Both the position numbers and the translations under genes were made by a program. The notes under the pieces were generated by a model, which was not told the origin of the DNA, did not search any database, and was given only the letters and a program-made list of their open reading frames with translations. Source: a virus. Taken from it: DNA of 64,000 bases. Shown in pieces: positions 1 through 8,543 of the stretch. The stretch's first letter is position 1, and every line of letters starts with the position of its first letter. The DNA lies in IMG/VR virus record IMGVR_UViG_3300043395_001986, positions 109,308 through 173,307 of that record, one strand, 5' to 3'.

Positions 1-117
1 GGTGATGGATTTAGTGGAAGTGTATATGGAATTGGAAATGTAACAACATTTAGTTCATCGGTAGATTATAGATTATCTTCATTGGCATCTACAACTGATG
101 CGGGTGTTTGGGTATAA
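1..117 (+). CDS. C-terminal end of a tail-fibre-type protein (partial)
   Basis: This is the 3' end of a gene that begins before the window; 38 codons are visible, ending in TAA at 115-117. The visible part carries the element GIGNVT followed by FSSSVDYRL. The same element recurs in the two long fibre genes downstream (DNA copies near 2355, 3210, 5285 and 6217). I infer another tail-fibre-type protein. Unlike the two long fibres it does not end in an S74 chaperone domain, so it may be a fibre section rather than a tip. Its start and total length cannot be seen. Confidence 0.7.
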   Translation, partial: GDGFSGSVYGIGNVTTFSSSVDYRLSSLASTTDAGVWV

Positions 118-135
118 TAAAATAAAAATCGCACA

Positions 136-609
136 ATGAGTATAGAATTTACAGGTGGTTTTACAATTACGCAAGGTGGAATTACACCTGAAATAGGTAA
201 CTATTATTTATCACCGTCATATACACCTGCTATTAATCAAGGTGAAATTACAATTCCAAAGCATGATAATGGGACGTGGACATTGGATTTTAATGATGTA
301 AATGAAAATACTGGAAATGCTATTTACATTAATAAATTTGATTCTAATAATAATGATAATAGTGTGTATTTAACTCAATTAGTAGGTAATCATACACATT
401 TAACATTTACACAAAATTCATATCATATAACATTTGATTGTACTAATCAGGCTTGGCAAGATGGTGGAGTGGGTGGACCAAATTCTAATCAGGTTTTGCA
501 TGACCCAACTTTTGGAAATGCACCACAAAACTCAATTAGTATTATTTCAACTTCGGGTGTAACATTTAATAATATCGACCCTGTTGGAATTACAATTCAA
601 GTAATTTAA
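136..609 (+). CDS. Small virion-associated protein, function unknown
   Basis: The 157-residue product is rich in Gly, Thr, Asn and beta-branched residues and has no predicted membrane segment or signal peptide. Its texture (MSIEFTGGFTITQGG at the N-terminus, many NNN/DN turns) looks like a beta-rich structural or fibre-accessory protein. It lies 18 bases after the partial fibre gene and is closed by a strong terminator at 641-662, so it is probably co-expressed with that fibre. I recognise no family. A fibre chaperone or a receptor-binding adhesin are both possible, and nothing in the sequence decides between them. Confidence 0.6.
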   Translation: MSIEFTGGFTITQGGITPEIGNYYLSPSYTPAINQGEITIPKHDNGTWTLDFNDVNENTGNAIYINKFDSNNNDNSVYLTQLVGNHTHLTFTQNSYHITFDCTNQAWQDGGVGGPNSNQVLHDPTFGNAPQNSISIISTSGVTFNNIDPVGITIQVI

Positions 610-640
610 TCTTTTTATTTTAAATAACAATATTTATAAA

Positions 641-662
641 GGTACTATATAGTACCTTTTTT
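641..662 (+). terminator. Rho-independent terminator after the first fibre operon
   Basis: A perfect 16-base palindrome (GGTACTATATAGTACC, 641-656) is followed directly by six T. It separates the 157-residue protein gene from the next fibre gene at 697. A TATTTATA element (631-638) sits just upstream of the hairpin. Confidence 0.85.
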
Positions 663-696
663 CGTTGTTAAATAACAATAAAAACGTTCCATACAT

Positions 697-1233
697 ATGG
701 CTCAACAAAAAATTATACTGAAACGCTCTGCCGTTCCTGGTAGAGTACCCGATACGTCTTCAATAAATTTAGGTGAAGTAGCAATAAACACCTATGACGG
801 TAAACTATATTTCAAAAAATCAGGTTCAGTTGAGTCAGTAGAAACGATTTTAACAACGAACACAATTACAAGTGGTTCGATACAAGTTTCCGAAGATATT
901 ACAGCACAAAGAGACCTTTATGTAATTAGAGATATTATTACTATTGGTGATATTGATGCGGGTGGAGATGTTAGTGGTAGTGGATTATCAATCAATGATA
1001 CTGTCCAAATTACACATAATAATATACAACTATCTGGTTCAATGGCATTAACCGGTAGTATGGTAGCAAGTTCATTTAGTGGTGATGGTAGTGGTTTAAC
1101 AAATATAGTAGTAGACCTTTCAACTGCACAATTAAATGAAGTGGATGCTAATAATATTCCACCTCGTTCTTTTGCAGAATTATATGTAGGATGTGCAACA
1201 TTAGACATAGTAGATTTGGATTTTAATAATTAA
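697..1233 (+). CDS. Short tail-fibre-like protein
   Basis: The 178-residue product begins with IILKRSAVPGRVPD, followed by SINLGEVAINTYDGKLYFKK. This resembles the N-terminal attachment segment commonly seen on fibre and appendage proteins of T4-like marine phages (ILKRS...P....L..GE.AINT.DGK.YFK). The middle contains a SGSMALTGSMVASSFSGDGSGLTNI block like those in long fibres, so it seems to be a short fibre or an N-terminal fibre segment. It lies between a terminator and the 882-residue fibre gene, with a late-type TATTTATA box right after it. The receptor specificity cannot be read. Confidence 0.65.
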   Translation: MAQQKIILKRSAVPGRVPDTSSINLGEVAINTYDGKLYFKKSGSVESVETILTTNTITSGSIQVSEDITAQRDLYVIRDIITIGDIDAGGDVSGSGLSINDTVQITHNNIQLSGSMALTGSMVASSFSGDGSGLTNIVVDLSTAQLNEVDANNIPPRSFAELYVGCATLDIVDLDFNN

Positions 1234-1235
1234 CA

Positions 1236-1243
1236 TATTTATA
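1236..1243 (+). promoter_or_regulatory. Late-type promoter box TATTTATA
   Basis: TATTTATA ends 20 bases before the ATG of the 882-residue fibre gene. The same box at nearly the same spacing precedes the structural genes at 8544, 10243, 13451 and 23397 and the endolysin gene at 59630. A late-promoter role is inferred from this distribution. Confidence 0.55.
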
Positions 1244-1263
1244 CAAAACGATAAAAGATATAG

Positions 1264-3912
1264 ATGGCAACTTTTATACTGAAAAACAATAGCGGTTCTA
1301 TAACAGCAGGACAATTGGAATTTAACCCAGAAAGCAAATCATTAGCATTAGGTGATGGTTCCAAAGTAATTAATATAGCAAAACTAAACGATGTTAATAG
1401 TGGGAGCTTCAATATAAGTGGTGACTTATTTGTAAGTGGAAACGCTAATATTGTTGGTAATTTAACATTCGGAGATAATTCGGGAGCAGATACTGTCACT
1501 GTCGTTGCATCTTTATCATCATCTTTAATACCAGAAGGAAATAATGTACATGATTTAGGTAGTACAACAAAATACTGGAAAACAGGTTATATAACTGCAA
1601 TTACGGGTTCATTAAGTGGCTCTGTTAATGGTATAGATATTACCCCATTTAGCGCATCGGTATCGACATCAATTGGTAATTTAAATAATACATCTTCTAA
1701 TCATGAAAATAGAATTTTAAATTTAGAACAACATAGTGGTAGTGTTAATCAATTTACAGCATCCATAACTGCATCATTTAATACAACAAGTGGTAGTTTA
1801 AATGTAGTAAGTCAATCATTATTAAATGTATCAACTTCATATGTTGCAACTTCTCAATCATTAAATTTAGTAAGTTCATCTTTATTAACATTTAGTGCAT
1901 CTCAATATAATGCAGATAGTACATCATTTGATAGTAGATTAGATTTAGTAGAAGCAACGGCATCATATCTAAACACATCATTCAGCACTTCGGTAGATAG
2001 TAGATTGGATTTGATAGAACAAACAGGTTCTAATCATGAAAATAGAATTCATATTTTAGAATTATCACAATCTGCATTTGATACAGCAATTGAATTAGAT
2101 TCTACTAATGTAACTATTTACGGAAATTTGACGGTACAAGGAACACAGACGGCAATTCAATCCAATATTTTAAATGTAAAAGATTTAAACATTACAATTG
2201 CAAGTGGTTCTACCAATTCAGCAGCTGCAAATGGTGCCGGTATTAATATAGATGGTGCAAATGTAACAATGAGTTGGAGTGATGCAAATCAAAGAATAGA
2301 ATTAAATAAAGATTTTGCAGCAACCGGTTCAATAAGTTCATCAACAATTAATGGTATTGGAAATGTAACATTATATTCTGCATCAGTAGATAGTAGATTA
2401 GTTAGTTTAGAATTAACCGGTTCTAATTTTAGTACTAAAATAGCTAATTTAGAACAACATAGTGGTAGTGTTAATCAATTTACAGCATCCATAACTTCAT
2501 CATTTAATACAACATCTCAAAGTTTAAATTTAGTAAGTGCATCGTTATTTACATTTAGTGCATCTCAATATTTAGCAGATTCATCTTCGGTAAATAATAG
2601 ATTAATTAATGTAGAATCAACTGCATCATATTTAAATACAACATTTAGTTCTTCGATTAGTAATAGAACAACTTTATTAGAACAAACTGCATCTTATTTA
2701 AATACAACATTCTCAACATCAGTAGATAGTAGAATAGATGCATTAGAAAACTTTAGTGGTTCTGAATATAAAAATGATAGTAGTTCATTTGATACAAGAA
2801 TTAGTGCAAGTACATTAACATTTAACGATACAACGGGTCAAACAGGAATTGATTTTACACACAATGGCACACAGGTTAGTGCAATTGCAAGTGGATTAAG
2901 TACCACTTCAAATGTACATTTTGCCAGTGTAACCGCATCAAATAGTATTAGTGCATCTGGGACAGTTTATTGTGATACATTAGTAGCAAGTACATTGGTA
3001 GGTGCAACTTTACCTGTATTGGAATATGAAACAAATGGTACTTTGGGCAATCTTTTAATTAAAGGTGCAACTTCAAAATCAATTCAAGTTGTAGATACAA
3101 TTACGTTCACCGGAATGACACAAAATGGTATTGACCAATATAGTGCAACTGGTTTATATATGACAGGTTCTATTACTGCATCATTAGGATTTAGTGGTAG
3201 TGTTTCTGGTATTGGAAATGTAACATTATTTAGTTCATCAATTGACCAAAGAATTAAAGATGCAACTAACGAACAATATATTGCTGGGTTTGCAACAACA
3301 GCATCATTGCAAATAGTAAGTGCAAGTGCATGGGGAGCATTCCAAAGTGCAAGTTCTTATAGTGGAAGTTTTTATACAACTATAAATAATTTGAGTTCAT
3401 CTGTATATACATTCTCATCTTCAATTGATAGTAGAGTAGATACATTAGAAGGAACAACACATACTCACTCTAATAAAGCAAATTTAGATACAATAAATCA
3501 AAATTTAGGTACAACATCAACTGGTGTTCAATTTGCATCATTGGGTGTTGGAACTGCACCTGATGCAACTTATGAATTTAAAGTAGCAGGTGATATAGCA
3601 GCAAGTGGTGATATTGTTGCATTTAATTCTTCCGATGAAAGATTGAAAGAAAATATAAAACAAATTGAAAACGGATTAGAAAAAATAAATAAAATTTCTG
3701 GTTATGAATTTGATTGGAATGAAGATTTGCAAAAGGCAAGAAAAGGACATGATGTAGGTATACTGGCACATGAAATTGAAGAAATTCTTCCAGAAGCAGT
3801 GACTAGAAGAGATAATGGTTATTTAGCAGTAGATTACGAAAAAATAATTCCACTTTTAATACAATCTGTAAAAGAATTATCAGCTAAAGTAAAGGAATTG
3901 GAAAATAAGTAA
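1264..3912 (+). CDS. Long tail fibre with S74 intramolecular chaperone
   Basis: This 882-residue fibre consists mostly of short Ser/Thr/Asn-rich repeats (SVDSRLDLIE, SSFNTTS, TASYLNTTFS) interrupted by the GIGNVT(L/Y)SSS element. The last ~94 residues form a peptidase S74 (endosialidase chaperone) domain. S790-D-E-R-L-K795 matches the family's Ser...Lys dyad at the autocleavage site, followed by GYEFDW and DVGILAHEIEEILPEAV. In this family the domain drives trimerisation and then cuts itself off. The shaft should therefore end near residue 789. The gene is preceded by a TATTTATA box. No enzymatic domain is recognisable in the shaft, so receptor binding by the fibre is inferred. Confidence 0.85.
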   Translation: MATFILKNNSGSITAGQLEFNPESKSLALGDGSKVINIAKLNDVNSGSFNISGDLFVSGNANIVGNLTFGDNSGADTVTVVASLSSSLIPEGNNVHDLGSTTKYWKTGYITAITGSLSGSVNGIDITPFSASVSTSIGNLNNTSSNHENRILNLEQHSGSVNQFTASITASFNTTSGSLNVVSQSLLNVSTSYVATSQSLNLVSSSLLTFSASQYNADSTSFDSRLDLVEATASYLNTSFSTSVDSRLDLIEQTGSNHENRIHILELSQSAFDTAIELDSTNVTIYGNLTVQGTQTAIQSNILNVKDLNITIASGSTNSAAANGAGINIDGANVTMSWSDANQRIELNKDFAATGSISSSTINGIGNVTLYSASVDSRLVSLELTGSNFSTKIANLEQHSGSVNQFTASITSSFNTTSQSLNLVSASLFTFSASQYLADSSSVNNRLINVESTASYLNTTFSSSISNRTTLLEQTASYLNTTFSTSVDSRIDALENFSGSEYKNDSSSFDTRISASTLTFNDTTGQTGIDFTHNGTQVSAIASGLSTTSNVHFASVTASNSISASGTVYCDTLVASTLVGATLPVLEYETNGTLGNLLIKGATSKSIQVVDTITFTGMTQNGIDQYSATGLYMTGSITASLGFSGSVSGIGNVTLFSSSIDQRIKDATNEQYIAGFATTASLQIVSASAWGAFQSASSYSGSFYTTINNLSSSVYTFSSSIDSRVDTLEGTTHTHSNKANLDTINQNLGTTSTGVQFASLGVGTAPDATYEFKVAGDIAASGDIVAFNSSDERLKENIKQIENGLEKINKISGYEFDWNEDLQKARKGHDVGILAHEIEEILPEAVTRRDNGYLAVDYEKIIPLLIQSVKELSAKVKELENK

Positions 3913-3913
3913 A

Positions 3914-3921
3914 TATTTATA
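3914..3921 (+). promoter_or_regulatory. Late-type promoter box TATTTATA
   Basis: The box begins two bases after the stop codon of the upstream fibre gene and lies 45 bases before the ATG at 3967. The spacing is longer than at most other late-type boxes. Confidence 0.4.
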
Positions 3922-3966
3922 ATAAGTAAAAACATTTTTAATCGTCTTAAAAAAAAGGTAAACTAG

Positions 3967-6900
3967 ATGGCACTTAAATTTAGACGTGGGACAACCGCAC
4001 AGAAATCAGGTTCGTTAGCAGTAGGAGAACCATATATTAACTATGACCTACAAACATTACAAATAGGAACGGACCAAGGAGATGTAACATTGTCTACAAC
4101 AAGTCCAACTGCAACATCAGCAGTAGCATCTATTTCCGCATCAAACTTTTTATCAGCTTCTTATTTAGAAATTGTAAATGATGCAAATATTAAAGGAAAT
4201 GTAACTATTGGTGGTACAATTCAAATTGGTGATAATACATCGGATACTATTAATGTAGTAGCATCATTGAGTTCTTCACTTATTCCGCAATCAGATAATA
4301 CCTATGATTTAGGTTCTCTTTCTAAATCTTGGAAAGACCTTTATATATCTACTGGTTCAATTAAATTTGTATCAGCAGGTACAATAGTAGGTTCATTATC
4401 AACAAATGCATCGGGATTACAATTAACAAACGATATATATGTTGCAAGTGATGGTAACACAGGTGTTAGAGTTGGTAGAGGTGCTGGAAGTAATACAACA
4501 TTTAATACTGCATTAGGTTATGCAGCATTAAACAGCAATACAACTGGACAATCAAATACAGCAGTAGGCGCAACGGCATTAACATCAAATAAATCTGGTG
4601 ATAGTAATGTGGCAGTTGGTACAACCGCATTATCATTTAATGAAGCTGGAAGTGATAATACTGCAGTTGGTACTCAAGCATTATATAAAAATGCGGGATA
4701 TCAAAATACAGCAGTAGGTAAAGAAACATTATTTAATAGTATTTCTGGTTCAGGCAATACTGCAGTCGGTGCAATTGCATTAAAAAGAATTGGTGATAAT
4801 GGCGGAAATAATACAGCAATTGGTTACCTAGCTGGACAATATGCAAGTGGTTCATCAAATTCAAACGTATATATTGGTAATGGAGCCGGTCCAACTGCAA
4901 GTGTTGAAGAAAGTGGAAAATTATATATTAACAACGCAGCAAGTAACACTCCATTAATTGGTGGTGATTTTACACAAAGAGAAATATATGTTGATGGTGA
5001 TATTATACCAGCAACAACAAATGCAAGAGATTTAGGTTCTTTAACAAATATTTGGAGAGACCTTTACATTTCTACTGGTTCAATTAAAATGGTATCAAAT
5101 GGTGTAGTTGTTTCCGTATTATCAAATACGGGAAATGGATTTGCATTAGACCAGGGTATTACTGCAAATGGTAATAGTTCATTTGGTACATCATCTGCAG
5201 CAGTAACATCGGTAACCGGTTCATTGAATGTAAGTGGTGCGGTAGCAGTAATTGGTTCAGTAAGTGCATCAACAATTACTGGTATTGGTAATGTAACAGC
5301 ATATTCATCTTCAGTAAATAGTAGAGTATCATCATTAGAATCATTCTCATCTTCATTAGGAAATGGATTTGCAACAGATGCAGAATTAGGAGTAGTAAGT
5401 GCAAGTGCATGGGGAGCATTCCAAAGTGCTTCTGCATACTCTGCATCTTTAGCAACTTCAATTAGTGCAAGTAAAGCAGAGTATACATCATTTAGTGCAA
5501 GTAATGCAACAAATGATAATACTCAAACAACAAATATAACAGCAGCTTCTGCAAGTGCATGGGGAGCATTCCAAAGTGCTTCTGCATACTCTGCATCTTT
5601 AGCAACTTCAATTAGTGAAAGTAATGCAAGTGCAGTAGGATATAGTGCTAGTGCAGCAAGTGCATTGAGTTCTGTAAGTGGTGCAGTAGCAACTTCATTA
5701 AACAATGCTAGTTCTTCTGCGTATTCAACATTTGCTAAATTAAATGGGGATAACACATTCACCGGAACACAAATTATTACTGGTTCACTTTATATAAGTT
5801 CTAATTTAATAGTTCAAGGTTCATCATCATTACAAAATATAACTGCAAGTGCAGTATCAATTGGTACTAATACTGTCATTTTAAATACAAATAACCCTGC
5901 TGTAAGATATGGTGGGTTATCGGTAACTGATAGTGGTAGTGCAGCAGGTAAGAGTGGTTCTTTATATTTTGATTCAACAGATGATGAGTGGATATTTGTA
6001 CATCAAGGAAATGCAGCAGTAACTTCATCAACAGTCATTACTGGTCCTGAAACCTATGATAATTTAGGCAACGAAACCCATTTAACTGATAATAGATTAG
6101 TTAAAGCAAAAAATGGTTTCCATATTGTTGATTCAAATATTTCTGATACTGGTACGAAAGTGAGTATCTCAAGTGATTTAGATGTAATAGGAGCAATAAG
6201 TTCATCAACTATAAATGGTATTGGAAATGTAACATTATATTCATCTTCAGTAGATAGTAGAATTATAACTAATGCAAATGCAGCAGCAGGAGCGTTCGCA
6301 AGTGCAAGTGCATATAGTTCATCTGCAGCAACTTCATTTAGTGCTAGTTTAGCAAACGTAACAGCAATTAGTAGTTCATTTGCGGCAAACACAATAACAA
6401 TAAATGGTACAGCAGTTAAATTAGGTGGTACTTTAACAACCGCACAAACTTTAGCAGGAGCAATTTCATCTTCAGCTCAGGTAAATGGTTTAAGTATTCT
6501 TTATAATTCAATGAGTATTGCTGGTACTTCAACTGCATTAGGTGGAACAATAAGTGCAGCAACAATTGGTAACGCAATTGGAGCATTTAGTTCATCAGCA
6601 CAAGTTAATGGTACTGCAATTCAAAATAATTCAATCACTATCAATGGTACATCAGTAGCATTAGGTGGTACTTTAACTACGGCTCAAACATTAGCCGGTG
6701 CAATAAGTTCATCAGCACAAGTTGACCATAACTCAACTACAAACTATTCAGCAAATAGACATATTGACCATACCGCAGTTTCAATTACAGCAGGTAGTGG
6801 TATTAGTGGTGGTGGTGATATTAGTGCAACTAGAACATTAACATTAGATACCGGTTCTGCACACTTTTTAGGTGGAGCAAGAGGAGCAATATCAGTATCA

Positions 6901-7518
6901 GATACAACTGGTGCAAGTGGTATTGATTTAACATATAATAGTGGTACGGGAGTATTGAGTGGTGTTTTAGCAAATTCGGCGATAACAATTGCAGGTAGTT
7001 CTACTTCATTAGGTGGTTCAATAAGTGCAGCAACAATTGGTAACGCAATTGGAGCATTTAGTGGTTCTGCACAAGTAGATTTAACAGCAACAACTAACTA
7101 TGGCACTTATATTAACCAAGCAGTTAAAACAACTTCTTCACCAACATTTGCTGGTTTAACAATCAATGGTTCAATTACAGCAACCGGAGATATTACTGCA
7201 TACTATACTTCTGATAGAAGATTTAAAAATAATGTTCAAACAATTCCTAACGCATTGGATAAGGTTAGAGCATTAAATGGTGTGACTTGGGATTGGGCAG
7301 AAAATACAAATGATGTAACAAAAGCAGCACCAACAACTGGTCTTATCGCACAAGAAGTTCAAGCAGTATTACCACAAGTTGTTAAGGAAAAAGAAGATGG
7401 TTTCTTGGGATTGGATTACTCAAAGATGATTGGTCTTTTAGTAGAAGCAATTAAGGAACAACAATATAAAATAGATTTATTATCCGCTGAATTAGAAGGA
7501 TTAAAAACTAAAGATTAA
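3967..7518 (+). CDS. Long tail fibre with YadA-like head repeats and S74 chaperone
   Basis: The 1183-residue product starts MALKFRRGTTAQKSGSLAVG, a fibre attachment-type N-terminus. Around residues 165-310 there is a run of NTAVGxxAL repeats, like the left-handed beta-roll head of trimeric autotransporter adhesins (YadA). Later parts repeat SASAWGAFQSASAYSASLAT and TLTTAQTLAGAISSSAQV. The C-terminal ~104 residues are an S74 domain with S1082-D-R-R-F-K1087 as the likely self-cleavage dyad, then TTGLIAQEVQAVLPQVV. It is trimeric by analogy with the families named. It ends two bases before the glycosyltransferase-like gene, suggesting translational coupling and possibly fibre glycosylation. Confidence 0.85.
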   Translation: MALKFRRGTTAQKSGSLAVGEPYINYDLQTLQIGTDQGDVTLSTTSPTATSAVASISASNFLSASYLEIVNDANIKGNVTIGGTIQIGDNTSDTINVVASLSSSLIPQSDNTYDLGSLSKSWKDLYISTGSIKFVSAGTIVGSLSTNASGLQLTNDIYVASDGNTGVRVGRGAGSNTTFNTALGYAALNSNTTGQSNTAVGATALTSNKSGDSNVAVGTTALSFNEAGSDNTAVGTQALYKNAGYQNTAVGKETLFNSISGSGNTAVGAIALKRIGDNGGNNTAIGYLAGQYASGSSNSNVYIGNGAGPTASVEESGKLYINNAASNTPLIGGDFTQREIYVDGDIIPATTNARDLGSLTNIWRDLYISTGSIKMVSNGVVVSVLSNTGNGFALDQGITANGNSSFGTSSAAVTSVTGSLNVSGAVAVIGSVSASTITGIGNVTAYSSSVNSRVSSLESFSSSLGNGFATDAELGVVSASAWGAFQSASAYSASLATSISASKAEYTSFSASNATNDNTQTTNITAASASAWGAFQSASAYSASLATSISESNASAVGYSASAASALSSVSGAVATSLNNASSSAYSTFAKLNGDNTFTGTQIITGSLYISSNLIVQGSSSLQNITASAVSIGTNTVILNTNNPAVRYGGLSVTDSGSAAGKSGSLYFDSTDDEWIFVHQGNAAVTSSTVITGPETYDNLGNETHLTDNRLVKAKNGFHIVDSNISDTGTKVSISSDLDVIGAISSSTINGIGNVTLYSSSVDSRIITNANAAAGAFASASAYSSSAATSFSASLANVTAISSSFAANTITINGTAVKLGGTLTTAQTLAGAISSSAQVNGLSILYNSMSIAGTSTALGGTISAATIGNAIGAFSSSAQVNGTAIQNNSITINGTSVALGGTLTTAQTLAGAISSSAQVDHNSTTNYSANRHIDHTAVSITAGSGISGGGDISATRTLTLDTGSAHFLGGARGAISVSDTTGASGIDLTYNSGTGVLSGVLANSAITIAGSSTSLGGSISAATIGNAIGAFSGSAQVDLTATTNYGTYINQAVKTTSSPTFAGLTINGSITATGDITAYYTSDRRFKNNVQTIPNALDKVRALNGVTWDWAENTNDVTKAAPTTGLIAQEVQAVLPQVVKEKEDGFLGLDYSKMIGLLVEAIKEQQYKIDLLSAELEGLKTKD
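5401..5467 (+). repeat. 67-bp direct repeat, copy 1 (inside fibre gene)
   Basis: Bases 5401-5467 are repeated identically at 5551-5617, 150 bases apart and in the same frame. They encode the SAWGAFQSASAYSASLATSIS unit. A shortened relative lies near 3323-3350 in the other fibre gene. Confidence 0.9.
5551..5617 (+). repeat. 67-bp direct repeat, copy 2 (inside fibre gene)
   Basis: This is identical to 5401-5467. Near-exact in-frame repeats like this allow fibre length to change by recombination; that consequence is inferred. Confidence 0.9.
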
Positions 7519-7520
7519 TA

Positions 7521-8531
7521 ATGTATGATGTTTATTATACAACTGGTTACGGAAATAAAGTAGGAGCTGGAAGTGATTTGTGGGTTAACAATTGGATTGA
7601 ATGTGTGGCTCCAAAACTTACAAAAAAATCAGTATTACTAATTCATAGAAGTAAGCCAAAAAATTACGAAGAGGGGAATGAACTTCCCCTTTCCGTTTTT
7701 TGGCAAAGTGATGACCCAATTAAATTTGATGAAATGTTGGATGAATGTGAAAATATACACATTCTACACGGACATTATTATCCATCACATGGATTAATAA
7801 GAAATCTAAATAAAATAAAAAGTTATGTAATGCATAACTCAATTGATTTGAGTTTAAAAGCTGGTTTATTCTCCGATGCACCAGGTGTACAACACTTTGG
7901 AGCAGATAGTGAATGGGAAAATAATATAATTGAAAAAGCAGAAAAAAGAATTTGGGTTGGAGTATTTGATACACCAAAACATGCTAATTATAAATTTGAA
8001 AATATCCCAAATTATTATGAGTTTATTCATAATAAAAAACTATCAGATTCAACAATAGTTGGATTTGCAGCAAGAACTGAAACACGAAAGAGAGTTTGGT
8101 ATTTAGAAAATATAAAAAGTGTAATTTTTACAAATGCTAAAATTTTAAGAGATATCTGGGAGAAAAAATATGGATGTGATTTTAGAAAATCAAAAGTATA
8201 TAATTTTGATTGGCAATTTCACACTAATTTTTTTGAAATGGATTGGGGAATAGCACATTGTGCATTTAACTATGAACCATTTGGATATGGTATATTTCAA
8301 GCCGTTGATTGGGGTAAACTTCCAATAATTAGTAATACATGGAATCCTGATTTTGGCTATCCATTTAGAGCTGATAATAAAAAAGAATTTGAAAATTGTG
8401 TTGAAAATATAAAAAAATTAAGTTACGAAGAAAAAGAAATACATTTTAATAAAATAAAAATGTTTTTATCTGATAATTATTCCGACAAAGAATTGTGGAC
8501 AAAAAGATTATTAGATATTTATATTAGTTAA
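7521..8531 (+). CDS. GT-B-type glycosyltransferase-like protein
   Basis: The 336-residue protein has a Gly-rich N-terminal segment (GNKVGAGSDLW, residues 11-21) and a C-terminal EPFGYGIFQAVDWGKLP block (252-268). The latter fits the nucleotide-sugar-binding E-x-F-G-x-G...A region of GT4-like glycosyltransferases. No signal peptide or membrane segment is visible. The start ATG is two bases after the fibre stop codon, so it is likely translated with the fibre and could modify the fibre or the host surface; that target is inference. A hairpin followed by a T-rich stretch lies inside the coding sequence at 7672-7700. The family assignment rests on short motifs only. Confidence 0.6.
   Translation: MYDVYYTTGYGNKVGAGSDLWVNNWIECVAPKLTKKSVLLIHRSKPKNYEEGNELPLSVFWQSDDPIKFDEMLDECENIHILHGHYYPSHGLIRNLNKIKSYVMHNSIDLSLKAGLFSDAPGVQHFGADSEWENNIIEKAEKRIWVGVFDTPKHANYKFENIPNYYEFIHNKKLSDSTIVGFAARTETRKRVWYLENIKSVIFTNAKILRDIWEKKYGCDFRKSKVYNFDWQFHTNFFEMDWGIAHCAFNYEPFGYGIFQAVDWGKLPIISNTWNPDFGYPFRADNKKEFENCVENIKKLSYEEKEIHFNKIKMFLSDNYSDKELWTKRLLDIYIS
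8516..8523 (+). promoter_or_regulatory. Late-type promoter box TATTTATA
   Basis: The box lies in the last codons of the glycosyltransferase-like gene and ends 20 bases before the ATG at 8544. A good Shine-Dalgarno (AAAGGAG) follows at 8530-8536. Confidence 0.5.
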
Positions 8532-8543
8532 AGGAGAAAGACC

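Noticed and set aside
1700-7100. CRISPR-like array suspected from repeated short units
   Set aside because: The repeats are in-frame protein repeats of fibre genes with variable spacing; no direct repeat/spacer pattern or cas genes exist. A Cas4-like fold at 62674 is a lone phage nuclease.
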